A stretch of 64,000 nt of DNA from Desulfonauticus submarinus (GTDB lineage Bacteria > Desulfobacterota > Desulfovibrionia > Desulfovibrionales > Desulfonatronovibrionaceae): positions 1 to 64,000 of the forward strand of contig NZ_FNIN01000008.1 in the NCBI RefSeq assembly GCF_900104045.1. Reading direction: 5' to 3'. The notes under the pieces are model-generated. The model was not told the DNA's origin. It did no database searches and saw only the letters and a list, made by a program, of their open reading frames with translations. Positions 27,095 to 35,260 of the stretch are shown here, one piece after another; within the stretch, counting starts at the first letter, position 1; each line of letters opens with the position of its first letter. The position numbers and the translations under genes are program-made.

Positions 27095-28831
27095 ATGGCC
27101 AAGCTACTTAGAATTAACACCAAAACAAATGAGTTTAAGTTTGAAGATTTAAACGAAGAAATGAGCCTACTGGGGGGAAGGGCTCTTACTTCTAAAATTA
27201 TCCGAAAAGAAGTACCTGCCACATGTCATCCTTTAGGACCAAGCAACAAACTGGTGGTTGCCACAGGTATTTTAAGTGGAACACCTTTAGCAAACTCAGG
27301 CAGAATATCTGTAGGAGGTAAGTCTCCTTTAACAGGCGGCATTAAAGAAGCAAATTCTGGCGGCACGTTTTCTCAAAAAATGGCAAAACTTGGAATTAGA
27401 GGCATTGTATTAGAAGACAAGCCCGAAAAAAAAGATTCTCCAAAAATCATCTATTTAAACAAAGATGGGGTACAGATTGAAAATATGCCAGAACTTGCCA
27501 ATTTAGGCACTTATGAAACATGCGAGAAACTCTTTGCTAAGTATGGCAAGAAGGTTGGTATTTTGGTTATAGGACCTGCTGGTGAAAACTTAAGATTGGC
27601 TGCTTCTATTCAGTTTACAGATCCTAAAGGTCGTCCAGCAAGAGCTGCAGGCAGGGGAGGACTTGGGGCAGTTATGGGTTCTAAGGGCATAAAAGCTATA
27701 GTAGTAGACGATACGGACGCACCAGGTATAAAATTAAAAGACCCAGAAGCATTTAAAGAAGCTGCCAAACGTTGGGCAGAAATACTTAGAGGCCATGCTG
27801 TCACAGGTCAAGGTCTTCCATCCTTTGGAACTGCGATTCTTATCAATATTATTAACGAAGCAGGAGCTCTTCCTACCAAAAACTTTAGATCTGGCCGTTT
27901 TGAAAAAGCAGCTGAGGTTAGCGGTGAAAAAATGGCTGAACTTATTCAAAAACGAGGAGGAGTAGTTAAAGAAGGTTGTCATCCAGGTTGTATTATTCAA
28001 TGCTCTCAAGCATACGTAGATGAAAATGGAGAATATATCACATCTGGCTTTGAATATGAAACCATTTGGGCAATGGGCCCCAATACTCTTATTGACAATT
28101 TAGACGACCTTGCCCAATTAGATAGGCTATGCGACGATCTAGGTCTAGATACTATTGAAACAGGAAACACTATTGCTGTTGCAATGGAAGGAGGAGTAAT
28201 ACCTTGGGGAGATGGTAAGGCTGCGCAAGAATTATTAAAACGAGTATATGACCCAAAAGACTATCTTGGCAGAATTATTGCTAATGGAGCAGCATTTACA
28301 GGAGAAGCTCTCGGTGTAGACAGAGTGCCTGTAGTAAAAAGGCAAGCCCTGCCTGCTTATGACCCCAGAGCGGTGAAGGGCGTAGGAGTCACTTATGCCA
28401 CCACTCCGATGGGAGCAGATCATACTGCAGGATATGCAGTGTGTCAGAACATATTGAAAGTAGGTGGAGATATTGATCCACTAAAAAAAGAAGGGAATAT
28501 AGAGGTATCTAAGAATCTACAAATTGCTACAGCTGCTATTGATTCAACAGGTTTTTGCCTTTTTGTAGCTTTTGCTGTTTTAGATACAGACGATGCTTTA
28601 GAAACAATGGCTAAACTTTTAAGTGCTAGAACTGGTAAAAATATATCAGTAGATGATATTGTAAATTTGGGTATAAGTGTTTTAAAGGACGAATATGCTT
28701 TTAATAAAGAGGCAGGATTTACCAAATCTAAGGATCAACTACCAGAATTCTTTAGCAAAGAGCCTTTACCCCCACATAATACTATTTGGGATTTTACTAT
28801 AGACGAACTACAGGCAGCTAAGGTAGAATAA
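27095..28831 (+). CDS. aor: Tungsten-containing aldehyde:ferredoxin oxidoreductase
   Basis: This enzyme oxidises aldehydes to acids with ferredoxin, or reduces acids in reverse, using a tungsten bis-pterin and one 4Fe-4S cluster. The 578 residues show the AOR N-terminal domain (LLRINTKTNEF, LGGRALTSKI, GTPLANSGRISVGGKSPLTG). The cluster cysteines are CHPGCIIQC near residue 294, with a distal Cys in DSTGFCLF. ATTPMGADHTAGYAV is a cofactor-domain signature. It is a little shorter than the ~605-residue Pyrococcus enzyme. MoaD-like and ThiF-like genes follow, as commonly seen with AOR, supplying the pterin dithiolene sulfur. Confidence 0.94.
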   Translation: MAKLLRINTKTNEFKFEDLNEEMSLLGGRALTSKIIRKEVPATCHPLGPSNKLVVATGILSGTPLANSGRISVGGKSPLTGGIKEANSGGTFSQKMAKLGIRGIVLEDKPEKKDSPKIIYLNKDGVQIENMPELANLGTYETCEKLFAKYGKKVGILVIGPAGENLRLAASIQFTDPKGRPARAAGRGGLGAVMGSKGIKAIVVDDTDAPGIKLKDPEAFKEAAKRWAEILRGHAVTGQGLPSFGTAILINIINEAGALPTKNFRSGRFEKAAEVSGEKMAELIQKRGGVVKEGCHPGCIIQCSQAYVDENGEYITSGFEYETIWAMGPNTLIDNLDDLAQLDRLCDDLGLDTIETGNTIAVAMEGGVIPWGDGKAAQELLKRVYDPKDYLGRIIANGAAFTGEALGVDRVPVVKRQALPAYDPRAVKGVGVTYATTPMGADHTAGYAVCQNILKVGGDIDPLKKEGNIEVSKNLQIATAAIDSTGFCLFVAFAVLDTDDALETMAKLLSARTGKNISVDDIVNLGISVLKDEYAFNKEAGFTKSKDQLPEFFSKEPLPPHNTIWDFTIDELQAAKVE

Positions 28832-28849
28832 AAACTTTAAAGAAATTAA

Positions 28850-28873
28850 AAGGGGTTGGTATACCAACCCCTT
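28850..28873 (+). terminator. Palindromic hairpin between AOR and the MoaD-like gene
   Basis: A perfect 24-base palindrome centred on TATA (12-bp half-sites, GC-rich). It is not followed by a T-run, so it is more likely a message-stabilising or partial attenuation hairpin than a full terminator. It ends 14 bases before the MoaD-like ATG, which has no visible Shine-Dalgarno sequence. Confidence 0.5.
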
Positions 28874-28887
28874 GCTTTCATACTCTT

Positions 28888-29109
28888 ATGTTAAAAATTA
28901 AATGCTTTGCAACATTAAATGAATACTCCCCTCCCCAAGGGAAACTCACCTATCAACCAAATATGACTGTAAAAGACGTCATACATACTTTAAAAATACC
29001 TCGTGAAGAGGTAAAAGTTGTTTTTGTAAATGGCAAACATGCATCACTTCAAACAAAATTAAAAGATGGCGATAGAATAGGAATATTCCCAGCAGTTGGG
29101 GGAGGATAA
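28888..29109 (+). CDS. MoaD/ThiS-family sulfur carrier
   Basis: A 73-residue ubiquitin-fold protein that ends in GGG, the C-terminal di-glycine that is adenylated and thiocarboxylated. The beta-grasp pattern MLKIKCFATLNEY, KVVFVNGKHA and LKDGDRIGIFPAVGGG is typical. Next to AOR and an E1-like gene it most likely delivers sulfur for molybdopterin/tungstopterin synthesis, perhaps dedicated to AOR. No ribosome binding site is obvious upstream, so translation may be weak or coupled. Confidence 0.85.
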   Translation: MLKIKCFATLNEYSPPQGKLTYQPNMTVKDVIHTLKIPREEVKVVFVNGKHASLQTKLKDGDRIGIFPAVGGG

Positions 29110-29113
29110 GTCT

Positions 29114-29881
29114 TTGGATAAAAGTTACTCTTTTCAAGAAATCTTAAATTTCAAAGATCCCAATAAAAAAATTAATTCTTTACTAAGTCAAAATATTTTT
29201 CCCCTTATATGGACAAGAAATTTTAAAGCTATTTCTGCAGCTCAGCAGAAAAAATTATTCCAAAGTACTGTATTCGTTATAGGGTGTGGTGGACTAGGAG
29301 GATATGTAATAGAACTTCTTGCAAGAATAGGTATAGGACAATTAATTTTTGCTGATGGAGATAAGTTCGAAGAAAGCAATCTAAACCGACAGTTAGGGGC
29401 AACGTTAGATAATCTGGGGGAAAATAAAGCCCTTGAAATGGAAAAAAGAATAAAACAAATCGCCCCTTTTTGCCAAACAACAGCTTTAGACTTTTTCCTC
29501 AATAAAAATAATATCATACCATATTTGGAAAGAAGCAATATACTTATAGACTGTGTAGGAGGAATAGAAATAAAGTCACAACTTATTAGTCTTGCTAAAA
29601 AATATAAAAAACCTCTTGTTATAGGAGCCATCGCAGGCTTAGAAGGTTTTGTGAGCAGCATTTTGCCCAGCTCAAAAACCCCCTTATCTTTTTTTCAAGG
29701 ACAGACAAAAAAAAGTGCGGAAAATATTTTAGGTTCTCCTCCTACCACTGTAAGCCTAATCGCTACTCTCCAAACCCAAGAAACAATCTATTATCTTACT
29801 GCAAAAAAATTGACTCTTGTAAATAAAATTCTCTATCTCTCGCTAAAAACAGGCTTCGCGTTTTATAATTTTGAACTTTAA
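29114..29881 (+). CDS. ThiF/MoeB-like E1 adenylyltransferase
   Basis: An E1-like enzyme that adenylates the C-terminus of a MoaD/ThiS carrier. The ATP-binding loop is VIGCGGLGGYV and the downstream DGDKFEESNLNRQLGA is the classic ThiF signature with the catalytic Arg and Asp. I set the start at TTG 29114 because GGGGGAGG lies about 8 bases upstream; a TTG at 29096 would overlap the MoaD-like gene. The product is 255 residues. Unlike MoeB and ThiF it has no paired CxxC motifs for structural zinc. Its partner is surely the adjacent MoaD-like protein. Confidence 0.85.
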   Translation: MDKSYSFQEILNFKDPNKKINSLLSQNIFPLIWTRNFKAISAAQQKKLFQSTVFVIGCGGLGGYVIELLARIGIGQLIFADGDKFEESNLNRQLGATLDNLGENKALEMEKRIKQIAPFCQTTALDFFLNKNNIIPYLERSNILIDCVGGIEIKSQLISLAKKYKKPLVIGAIAGLEGFVSSILPSSKTPLSFFQGQTKKSAENILGSPPTTVSLIATLQTQETIYYLTAKKLTLVNKILYLSLKTGFAFYNFEL

Positions 29882-30084
29882 AATTCTTCACACTCAAACT
29901 AAACTCATTCTTCTTACCTTTTAAAGCTAGAGTTTTACTCCTGGCAAGAGAAATAAAAAATATAAGAAATGAGAGTGTTTTTAAGTCTATTTTAACTAAA
30001 AAAGCCAATAGGAGAAAAGTTGATTTACCTAAAAATTTCAGGCAAGAAGTTAATTCAGATAAATTACTTTTTTAGAGGTCAAAC

Positions 30085-30690
30085 ATGAAAATTGTACTTG
30101 CCACTACCAATAAAGGAAAAATTCAAGAAATAAAAAAACTTCTGCAGGACTATGACTTAACCTTACTCAGCTTAAAAGACTTTAAACTTGGCCCAATCCC
30201 TGAGACAGGCAAAACATTTAAAGAAAATGCGCTATTAAAAGCCCGCACTGTAAGCGAAAAAACAGGAGAAATAGCATTAGCTGATGATTCTGGACTAGTA
30301 GTACCTTATCTTAATGGAGAACCAGGAGTGTATTCTGCGAGATATAGTGGAGATAATGCCACAGACGCCCAAAATAACGCTAAGTTGCTAAAAAAACTTA
30401 AAAATACTTCTTTAAAAGATAGACAAGCTTTTTTTATCTGTGTAATCGCACTTTGGACACCTGGAGGAAAGCACTTTTGTGTAGAAGGAAAGTGGGAAGG
30501 TTTTATTGCCACTCATCCTAAAGGAGAGCACGGATTTGGGTATGATCCAATATTTGTAGATAAGCAAACAGGTTTGCACGCTGCTCAACTCTCTTTAGAA
30601 CAAAAAAATAAAATTAGTCATAGAGCAAAAGCCCTTCAAGCTTTTTTAAAAAAATGGCCAGAATTTTTAAAAAATTTAAAGGAGTCCTAA
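30085..30690 (+). CDS. rdgB: XTP/dITP pyrophosphatase
   Basis: A house-cleaning nucleotide pyrophosphatase of the HAM1/RdgB family that hydrolyses XTP, ITP and dITP. The substrate loop is ATTNKGKIQEI at residues 5-15. ADDSGLVV carries the catalytic aspartates near residue 72, YSARYSG follows near residue 89, and GFGYDPIF and HRAKALQ lie near the C-terminus. At 201 residues it is normal. It ends immediately before the glmS ATG, so the two are cotranscribed. The 203-base gap upstream (29882-30084) is AT-rich and I see no clear promoter. Confidence 0.95.
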   Translation: MKIVLATTNKGKIQEIKKLLQDYDLTLLSLKDFKLGPIPETGKTFKENALLKARTVSEKTGEIALADDSGLVVPYLNGEPGVYSARYSGDNATDAQNNAKLLKKLKNTSLKDRQAFFICVIALWTPGGKHFCVEGKWEGFIATHPKGEHGFGYDPIFVDKQTGLHAAQLSLEQKNKISHRAKALQAFLKKWPEFLKNLKES

Positions 30691-32514
30691 ATGTGTGGCA
30701 TAATAGGTTATACTGGCCATAGGCCAGCTACTCCAATAATTATAGAGGGATTAAAAAGGTTAGAATATAGAGGATATGACTCCGCTGGGGTAGCCTTTTG
30801 CTTACAAAACAAAGTTCACGTTTTTAAAAGCCAAGGAAAATTAAATAATTTAGAAAATAAACTGTGTTCTCAGGAAATCTATCTTACCACCACTGGAATA
30901 GGACATACCAGGTGGGCTACTCACGGTTTACCTACAGAAAAAAATGCCCATCCCCATTTAAGTCAAAATAAACGCTTTGCCTTAGTCCACAATGGCATTA
31001 TTGAAAATTTCAAAGAATTAAAACATTACTTAAAGGGCAAAGGGATCCAATTTAATTCAGATACTGATACAGAAGTCCTTGTTCAACTAATTGCTTATTA
31101 TCATGAACAAGGCAAATCTATTTTAGATGCTATTTACGAGACTTTAAATCAAGTTAAGGGAAGCTATGCCTTTGCTTTAATAGAGTGTGCTCATCCTAAT
31201 ACTATTTGGGCAGGAAGACACTCTAGCCCTCTTATCTTAGGCATAGGACAAGGAGAAAATTTTATTGCTTCTGATATACCCGCATTTTTAAACTACACAA
31301 GGGAAGTTATTTTCTTAGAAGACAATGAAATTGTAGAGCTCACTCCAAGCACCTATCAAATATACTCTCTTAAAAATAAAAAAGGCATATCTAGAAAAGT
31401 TACTACTATTAATTGGGATATCCAATCTGCCCAAAAAAGTGGTTATAAACACTTTATGCTTAAAGAAATATTTGAACAGCCAAAAGTAATTCAAGATTGC
31501 TTGAGAGGAAGAATAGATGAATGCGAAAACACAGTCTTATTTTCAGAACTAGAAAATTTTCCTCTTCCTGCCAGACTAAATATAGTCGCCTGTGGTACAT
31601 CATTTCATGCCGGAATGTGGGCAAAATATATATTAGAACAAATCGCGCATATTCCTGTAGAAGTAGATATAGCCTCTGAATTTCGTTATCGAAATCCACT
31701 CATCAATAAAAATGATGTTATTATGGTGATTAGTCAGAGCGGAGAAACAGCTGATACCTTAGCAGGTCTGCGGTTAGCAAAAGAAAAAAATGCCAAGGTA
31801 ATTGGCCTATGTAATGTGGTTGGTTCTAGTATCGCCAGAGAAGCAGATGTGGTTATTTATACTCAAGCAGGTCCAGAAATAAGTGTGGCATCTACTAAAG
31901 CAATGTGTAGCCAAATGATAATGCTTTTTTTACTTTCTCTATATTGGGGAAATAAAAAACAACTCTTAACACCCAATTTTAAAAGTCAGTACATTGCCCA
32001 TTTACTTGAACTTCCAGAACAAATAGAAACCAATCTTCAAATATTACACCAAAAAGCAAATCACTTGGCTCACAAGTATTCATGGGCTAACAGTTTTTTC
32101 TACTTAGGAAGAGGTTTAAACTATCCTTTAGCCTTGGAAGGAGCTCTTAAGTTAAAAGAAATATCTTATATCCATGCAGAAGGATATGCGGCAGGAGAGA
32201 TGAAACACGGTCCCATAGCTTTAATAGATCCACAATTTCCCACATTTGCCTTGGCACCTGAAGATGAACTTTTACCTAAAGTGAAGTCAAACCTTGAAGA
32301 AGTCCAAGCTAGAGGAGGAAAAATTATCGCTCTAACTAACATAAACTCAAAATTAGAAGTAGATGATCCATGGATCATTCCAAATTTTAAATCTCCTTTT
32401 ATTTCCTTTCTAATATTGCCCGCACTTCAGTTATTTGCTTATGAAATGGCAGTGTATTTAGGAAAAGATGTAGACCAACCACGTAATCTAGCAAAAAGCG
32501 TTACTGTAGAATAA
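30691..32514 (+). CDS. glmS: Glutamine-fructose-6-phosphate aminotransferase (isomerizing)
   Basis: GlmS makes glucosamine 6-phosphate from fructose 6-phosphate and glutamine. The N-terminal glutaminase begins MCGIIGYTG with the nucleophile Cys2 and includes GHTRWATHG and HNGIIENF. The C-terminal half has two SIS isomerase domains (SQSGETADTLAGLR and the AEGYAAGEMKHGPIALID region), ending NLAKSVTVE. The 607-residue length is standard. No glmS ribozyme is visible upstream. It overlaps the amidase ATG by one base. Confidence 0.96.
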   Translation: MCGIIGYTGHRPATPIIIEGLKRLEYRGYDSAGVAFCLQNKVHVFKSQGKLNNLENKLCSQEIYLTTTGIGHTRWATHGLPTEKNAHPHLSQNKRFALVHNGIIENFKELKHYLKGKGIQFNSDTDTEVLVQLIAYYHEQGKSILDAIYETLNQVKGSYAFALIECAHPNTIWAGRHSSPLILGIGQGENFIASDIPAFLNYTREVIFLEDNEIVELTPSTYQIYSLKNKKGISRKVTTINWDIQSAQKSGYKHFMLKEIFEQPKVIQDCLRGRIDECENTVLFSELENFPLPARLNIVACGTSFHAGMWAKYILEQIAHIPVEVDIASEFRYRNPLINKNDVIMVISQSGETADTLAGLRLAKEKNAKVIGLCNVVGSSIAREADVVIYTQAGPEISVASTKAMCSQMIMLFLLSLYWGNKKQLLTPNFKSQYIAHLLELPEQIETNLQILHQKANHLAHKYSWANSFFYLGRGLNYPLALEGALKLKEISYIHAEGYAAGEMKHGPIALIDPQFPTFALAPEDELLPKVKSNLEEVQARGGKIIALTNINSKLEVDDPWIIPNFKSPFISFLILPALQLFAYEMAVYLGKDVDQPRNLAKSVTVE

Positions 32515-34235
32515 TGGACATAATAAAAAGACGATTTTTTATTATAACTCTTATAATATTTAGTTTAGTAATAAGTGCTAACTATAGTATTGCTTCTCTA
32601 TCTACAAGTTATACAAAAGCAGTTCGCTCATTTATAAGACTACAAAAGAATTATAGAAAAGCAAAATACAGAGATAATTGGTTAAAATTAAAAAGAAAAT
32701 TTTTAAAAATATATAAAGCAAACCCAAGAGGAAAAACAGCTCCTAAAAGTCTTTATTATATAGGTAGAGTTTATGAGGAATTAGGCAAAAGATCTCGTCT
32801 AACTTCTGATTTTATCAAATCTATAGATTACTACAGAAGACTAATACTTCACTTTCCAAAACATTCATGGGCAGATGATGCTCAATTTCATATTGCTAAT
32901 ATCTATTATAAATATTTAAAAGACACAAAACAAGCATATATAGAATTCTTAAAAGTTAGTTACAATTATCCAAAAGGGGATATGAAATATAAAGCAGAAA
33001 AAATTTTAAAAAAAATGGACGAAAAAAATCTGAAAAAAATAAAAAAAATAAAAATTTCTTCTTCTCCAATTATTAGTAATAAAAAAATTACATCTAAAAA
33101 CAAAACAACTCGACTCACAAATATTAGACATTGGTCAAGTGATGAATATACTAGAGTTGTTTTAGATATAGAGGACAAGACAAACTACTTTTATAAACTT
33201 TTAAGTCCTGACAAAACTCTACAGACTCCTTATCGCCTTTTTATAGACTTAGAAAATACCACTCTATCTCCCAAAATACCCAAAGAAACTACAATTGCAG
33301 ATGGTATCCTAAAAAAAGTTAGAGTTGCCCAGCATACAAACAAAGAAGCCAGAGTAGTCCTAGATATAGAATCGCTTAAAGATTATAGATTATTTTCTTT
33401 AACTAGTCCATTTCGAGTAGTTATAGATATTTATGGAGAACCTAAAAAAACAGTTTCTTCACCAACTCAAGTTCATATTTCAAAAAAACTACGAAAACAA
33501 ATAGCTAGTCAAAATTTAATTGAACAGTTAGGTTTAAAAGTAAAAACAATTATGCTTGATGCAGGACATGGAGGAAAAGATCCAGGAGCTATTAGTCATG
33601 GTATAAGAGAAAAAGATATAAATTTAAAAATGGTTAAAATCCTGGGGAAAATGCTTGCAGCTAAAGGTTTTAAGGTACTTTACACTAGAACTAGAGATGT
33701 ATTTATACCCTTAGAAGAACGCACAGCTTTAGCCAACTCCCAAAAAGCAGACCTATTCATATCTATTCACTGCAATGCCCACAGAAACCCAAAAGTGAGA
33801 GGATTAGAAATCTATTACTTAAACTTAACAAGATCAAAAGATGCTTTAAGAGTGGCTGCTAGAGAAAATGCTGTGTCAGAAAAAAGTATAAGCGACCTTC
33901 AGTTAATACTCACTGAATTAATGTTAAATTCTAAAATAAGTGAGTCTCGAGATTTAGCCAAGATTGTGAAAAAAAAGTGTCTATATAGGGCAAAAAAATA
34001 TTATCCTTCTCTGAGAGATCATGGTGTAAAGGAAGCACCTTTTTATGTACTTATGGGTGCAAAAATGCCTGCTATTCTTATAGAATTAGGTTATATTACT
34101 AATTGGCATGATAGAAAAAAACTAACCTCTACTAAATATCTTCAAGAAGTGGCCAAAGGAATTGCAGAGGGTATCTTGAGATATAAAAAGGACGTGGAAA
34201 ATGTAGCAAAGTTTAATGACTCGTATAAAGGATAG
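32514..34235 (+). CDS. N-acetylmuramoyl-L-alanine amidase (AmiC-type)
   Basis: A periplasmic zinc amidase that cleaves septal peptidoglycan. The N-terminal signal peptide or anchor (FFIITLIIFSLVISANYSIA) is followed by a TPR-like region (about 35-160), a Lys-rich linker, and an AMIN domain (about 200-300). The Amidase_3 domain then runs from about 340 to 565, with zinc ligands in LDAGHGGKDPGA, the EKD helix and ISIHCNAH. IELGYITN carries the catalytic glutamate. At 573 residues it matches the TPR-AMIN-amidase form of deltaproteobacteria. It is translationally coupled to glmS. Confidence 0.92.
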   Translation: MDIIKRRFFIITLIIFSLVISANYSIASLSTSYTKAVRSFIRLQKNYRKAKYRDNWLKLKRKFLKIYKANPRGKTAPKSLYYIGRVYEELGKRSRLTSDFIKSIDYYRRLILHFPKHSWADDAQFHIANIYYKYLKDTKQAYIEFLKVSYNYPKGDMKYKAEKILKKMDEKNLKKIKKIKISSSPIISNKKITSKNKTTRLTNIRHWSSDEYTRVVLDIEDKTNYFYKLLSPDKTLQTPYRLFIDLENTTLSPKIPKETTIADGILKKVRVAQHTNKEARVVLDIESLKDYRLFSLTSPFRVVIDIYGEPKKTVSSPTQVHISKKLRKQIASQNLIEQLGLKVKTIMLDAGHGGKDPGAISHGIREKDINLKMVKILGKMLAAKGFKVLYTRTRDVFIPLEERTALANSQKADLFISIHCNAHRNPKVRGLEIYYLNLTRSKDALRVAARENAVSEKSISDLQLILTELMLNSKISESRDLAKIVKKKCLYRAKKYYPSLRDHGVKEAPFYVLMGAKMPAILIELGYITNWHDRKKLTSTKYLQEVAKGIAEGILRYKKDVENVAKFNDSYKG

Positions 34236-34303
34236 GATAATAAATCCTAGCTTATCTTTACTAATTTTAGGCCACAAGAATCAAATCTGGAAATTATTTT
34301 TTT

Positions 34304-34331
34304 ATTGACGAAGAAAATTAAAAAGTATAAG
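34304..34331 (+). promoter_or_regulatory. Promoter of tRNA-Arg
   Basis: TTGACG (34305-34310) with TATAAG (34326-34331), spacing 15-16 depending on register, ends 14 bases before the tRNA. Confidence 0.5.
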
Positions 34332-34345
34332 AAATCTCTTCTCAC

Positions 34346-34422
34346 GCGCCCGTAGCTCAGCTGGACAGAGCAGGAGCCTTCTAAGCTCTTGGTCGGGGGT
34401 TCGAATCCTCCCGGGCGCACCA
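34346..34422 (+). tRNA. tRNA-Arg (TCT)
   Basis: A 77-base cloverleaf with encoded CCA. The acceptor is GCGCCCG with CGGGCGC, the D-arm is AGCTCAGCTGGACAGAGC and the anticodon loop CTTCTAA gives TCT for AGA codons. The T-arm is GGGGGTTCGAATCCTCC. AGA is a frequent codon in such an AT-rich genome. Confidence 0.95.
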
Positions 34423-34430
34423 TTTTAGTT

Positions 34431-34460
34431 AAAAAGCTTACCTAAAAAGGTAAGCTTTTT
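34431..34460 (+). terminator. Terminator of tRNA-Arg
   Basis: A 12-bp perfect stem (34431-34442 with 34449-34460) with a 6-base loop, ending in a T-run, starting 8 bases after the tRNA CCA. Confidence 0.88.
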
Positions 34461-34499
34461 TATTATATAAATATAAACTAACCTTAAAATTTAAAATAA

Positions 34500-35084
34500 A
34501 TGCATTGTAAACGTTGCGCTAAATGCTGTCTTACCTCTCCCCCCACTCTTCACAAAGAAGACTTATCCCTTATAATTGAACAGAAAATACTAAAAGATAA
34601 GCTACTTGTATTAAGAAAAGGTGAAATCATATTTGATCATTTTAAGCAACAATATATTGTCTTAAAACAGGAACTAATTAAAATTGTTAGTACAAAATTA
34701 GGATGTTATTTCTTAAAAAATCAAAATTGTACTATTTATGAATATAGACCAATAGAGTGCAAGCATTTCTTCTGTCAAAACCAACAAAAAATTTTAGAAA
34801 TAAAAGACAAAAATTTATTACAACGCTTTGATATTATAAATAAAAATTCAGCTATTGGCGAGCTCATATCTGAACATGAACAAAAATGCTCTTTACAATT
34901 GATAAAAAAACTTCTCAACACAAAACAATATTCTAAATTAGAAAAGATAATAGAGTGGGACGAATATTTAAGAAAATCTTTAAAAGACAAAATATCTATA
35001 CCTGATAATCTACTCAATTTTTATTTCGGTCGTCCTGTAAAAGAAATAATAAATAACACCTCTCATCTAATCATTCACCTTTAG
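34500..35084 (+). CDS. YkgJ-like cysteine-cluster protein
   Basis: A 194-residue protein of the YkgJ/UPF0153 type, predicted to bind zinc or an iron-sulfur cluster. The N-terminus has C3, C6, C9 and C10 (HCKRCAKCC). A second group is in GCYFLKNQNCTIYEYRPIEC, followed by HFFC and a later Cys near residue 125. No visible ribosome binding site precedes the ATG. Members of this family often accompany radical or iron-sulfur enzymes. Its place just upstream of the ATP-driven reductase genes may be functional (inference), but a promoter-like sequence separates them. Confidence 0.7.
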   Translation: MHCKRCAKCCLTSPPTLHKEDLSLIIEQKILKDKLLVLRKGEIIFDHFKQQYIVLKQELIKIVSTKLGCYFLKNQNCTIYEYRPIECKHFFCQNQQKILEIKDKNLLQRFDIINKNSAIGELISEHEQKCSLQLIKKLLNTKQYSKLEKIIEWDEYLRKSLKDKISIPDNLLNFYFGRPVKEIINNTSHLIIHL

Positions 35085-35197
35085 TATTAAATTAAACAAT
35101 TCACCTTTGAGACTTACCTTGATTAAGTTTAAAATTTCCAATCAAATTCAATAAATTTTATCTATCAAATATCAATCAAATTATTATCTATTTCAAT

Positions 35198-35226
35198 TTG
35201 CCAAATAAAAATACTCCAAATAAGTA
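35198..35226 (+). promoter_or_regulatory. Possible promoter of the double-cubane reductase operon
   Basis: TTGCCA (35198-35203) and TAAGTA (35221-35226) are 17 bases apart, 35 bases before the ATG at 35261. Three ATCAAAT words lie just upstream (35143-35182) and could be regulator sites, though AT-richness makes chance likely. Confidence 0.4.
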
Positions 35227-35260
35227 TTTTATTCTATATTCTTTAAAAGGGGGATACATA

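Noticed and set aside
29242-29661. A 139-residue antisense frame inside the ThiF-like gene
   Set aside because: It lies fully opposite a gene with clear motifs, has odd Ser/Leu/Pro-rich composition and no start signal; it is a codon-usage shadow, like the other antisense frames inside asnS, glmM, aor, glmS, polA and the UvrD fusion.
30500-30690. A glmS ribozyme ahead of glmS
   Set aside because: glmS starts directly after rdgB with no leader, so there is no room for the ribozyme.
35198-35260. Upstream extension of the double-cubane reductase frame from a TTG at 35198
   Set aside because: It has no ribosome binding site and coincides with promoter-like sequence, while ATG 35261 has AAGGGGG at proper distance and fits the family N-terminus.
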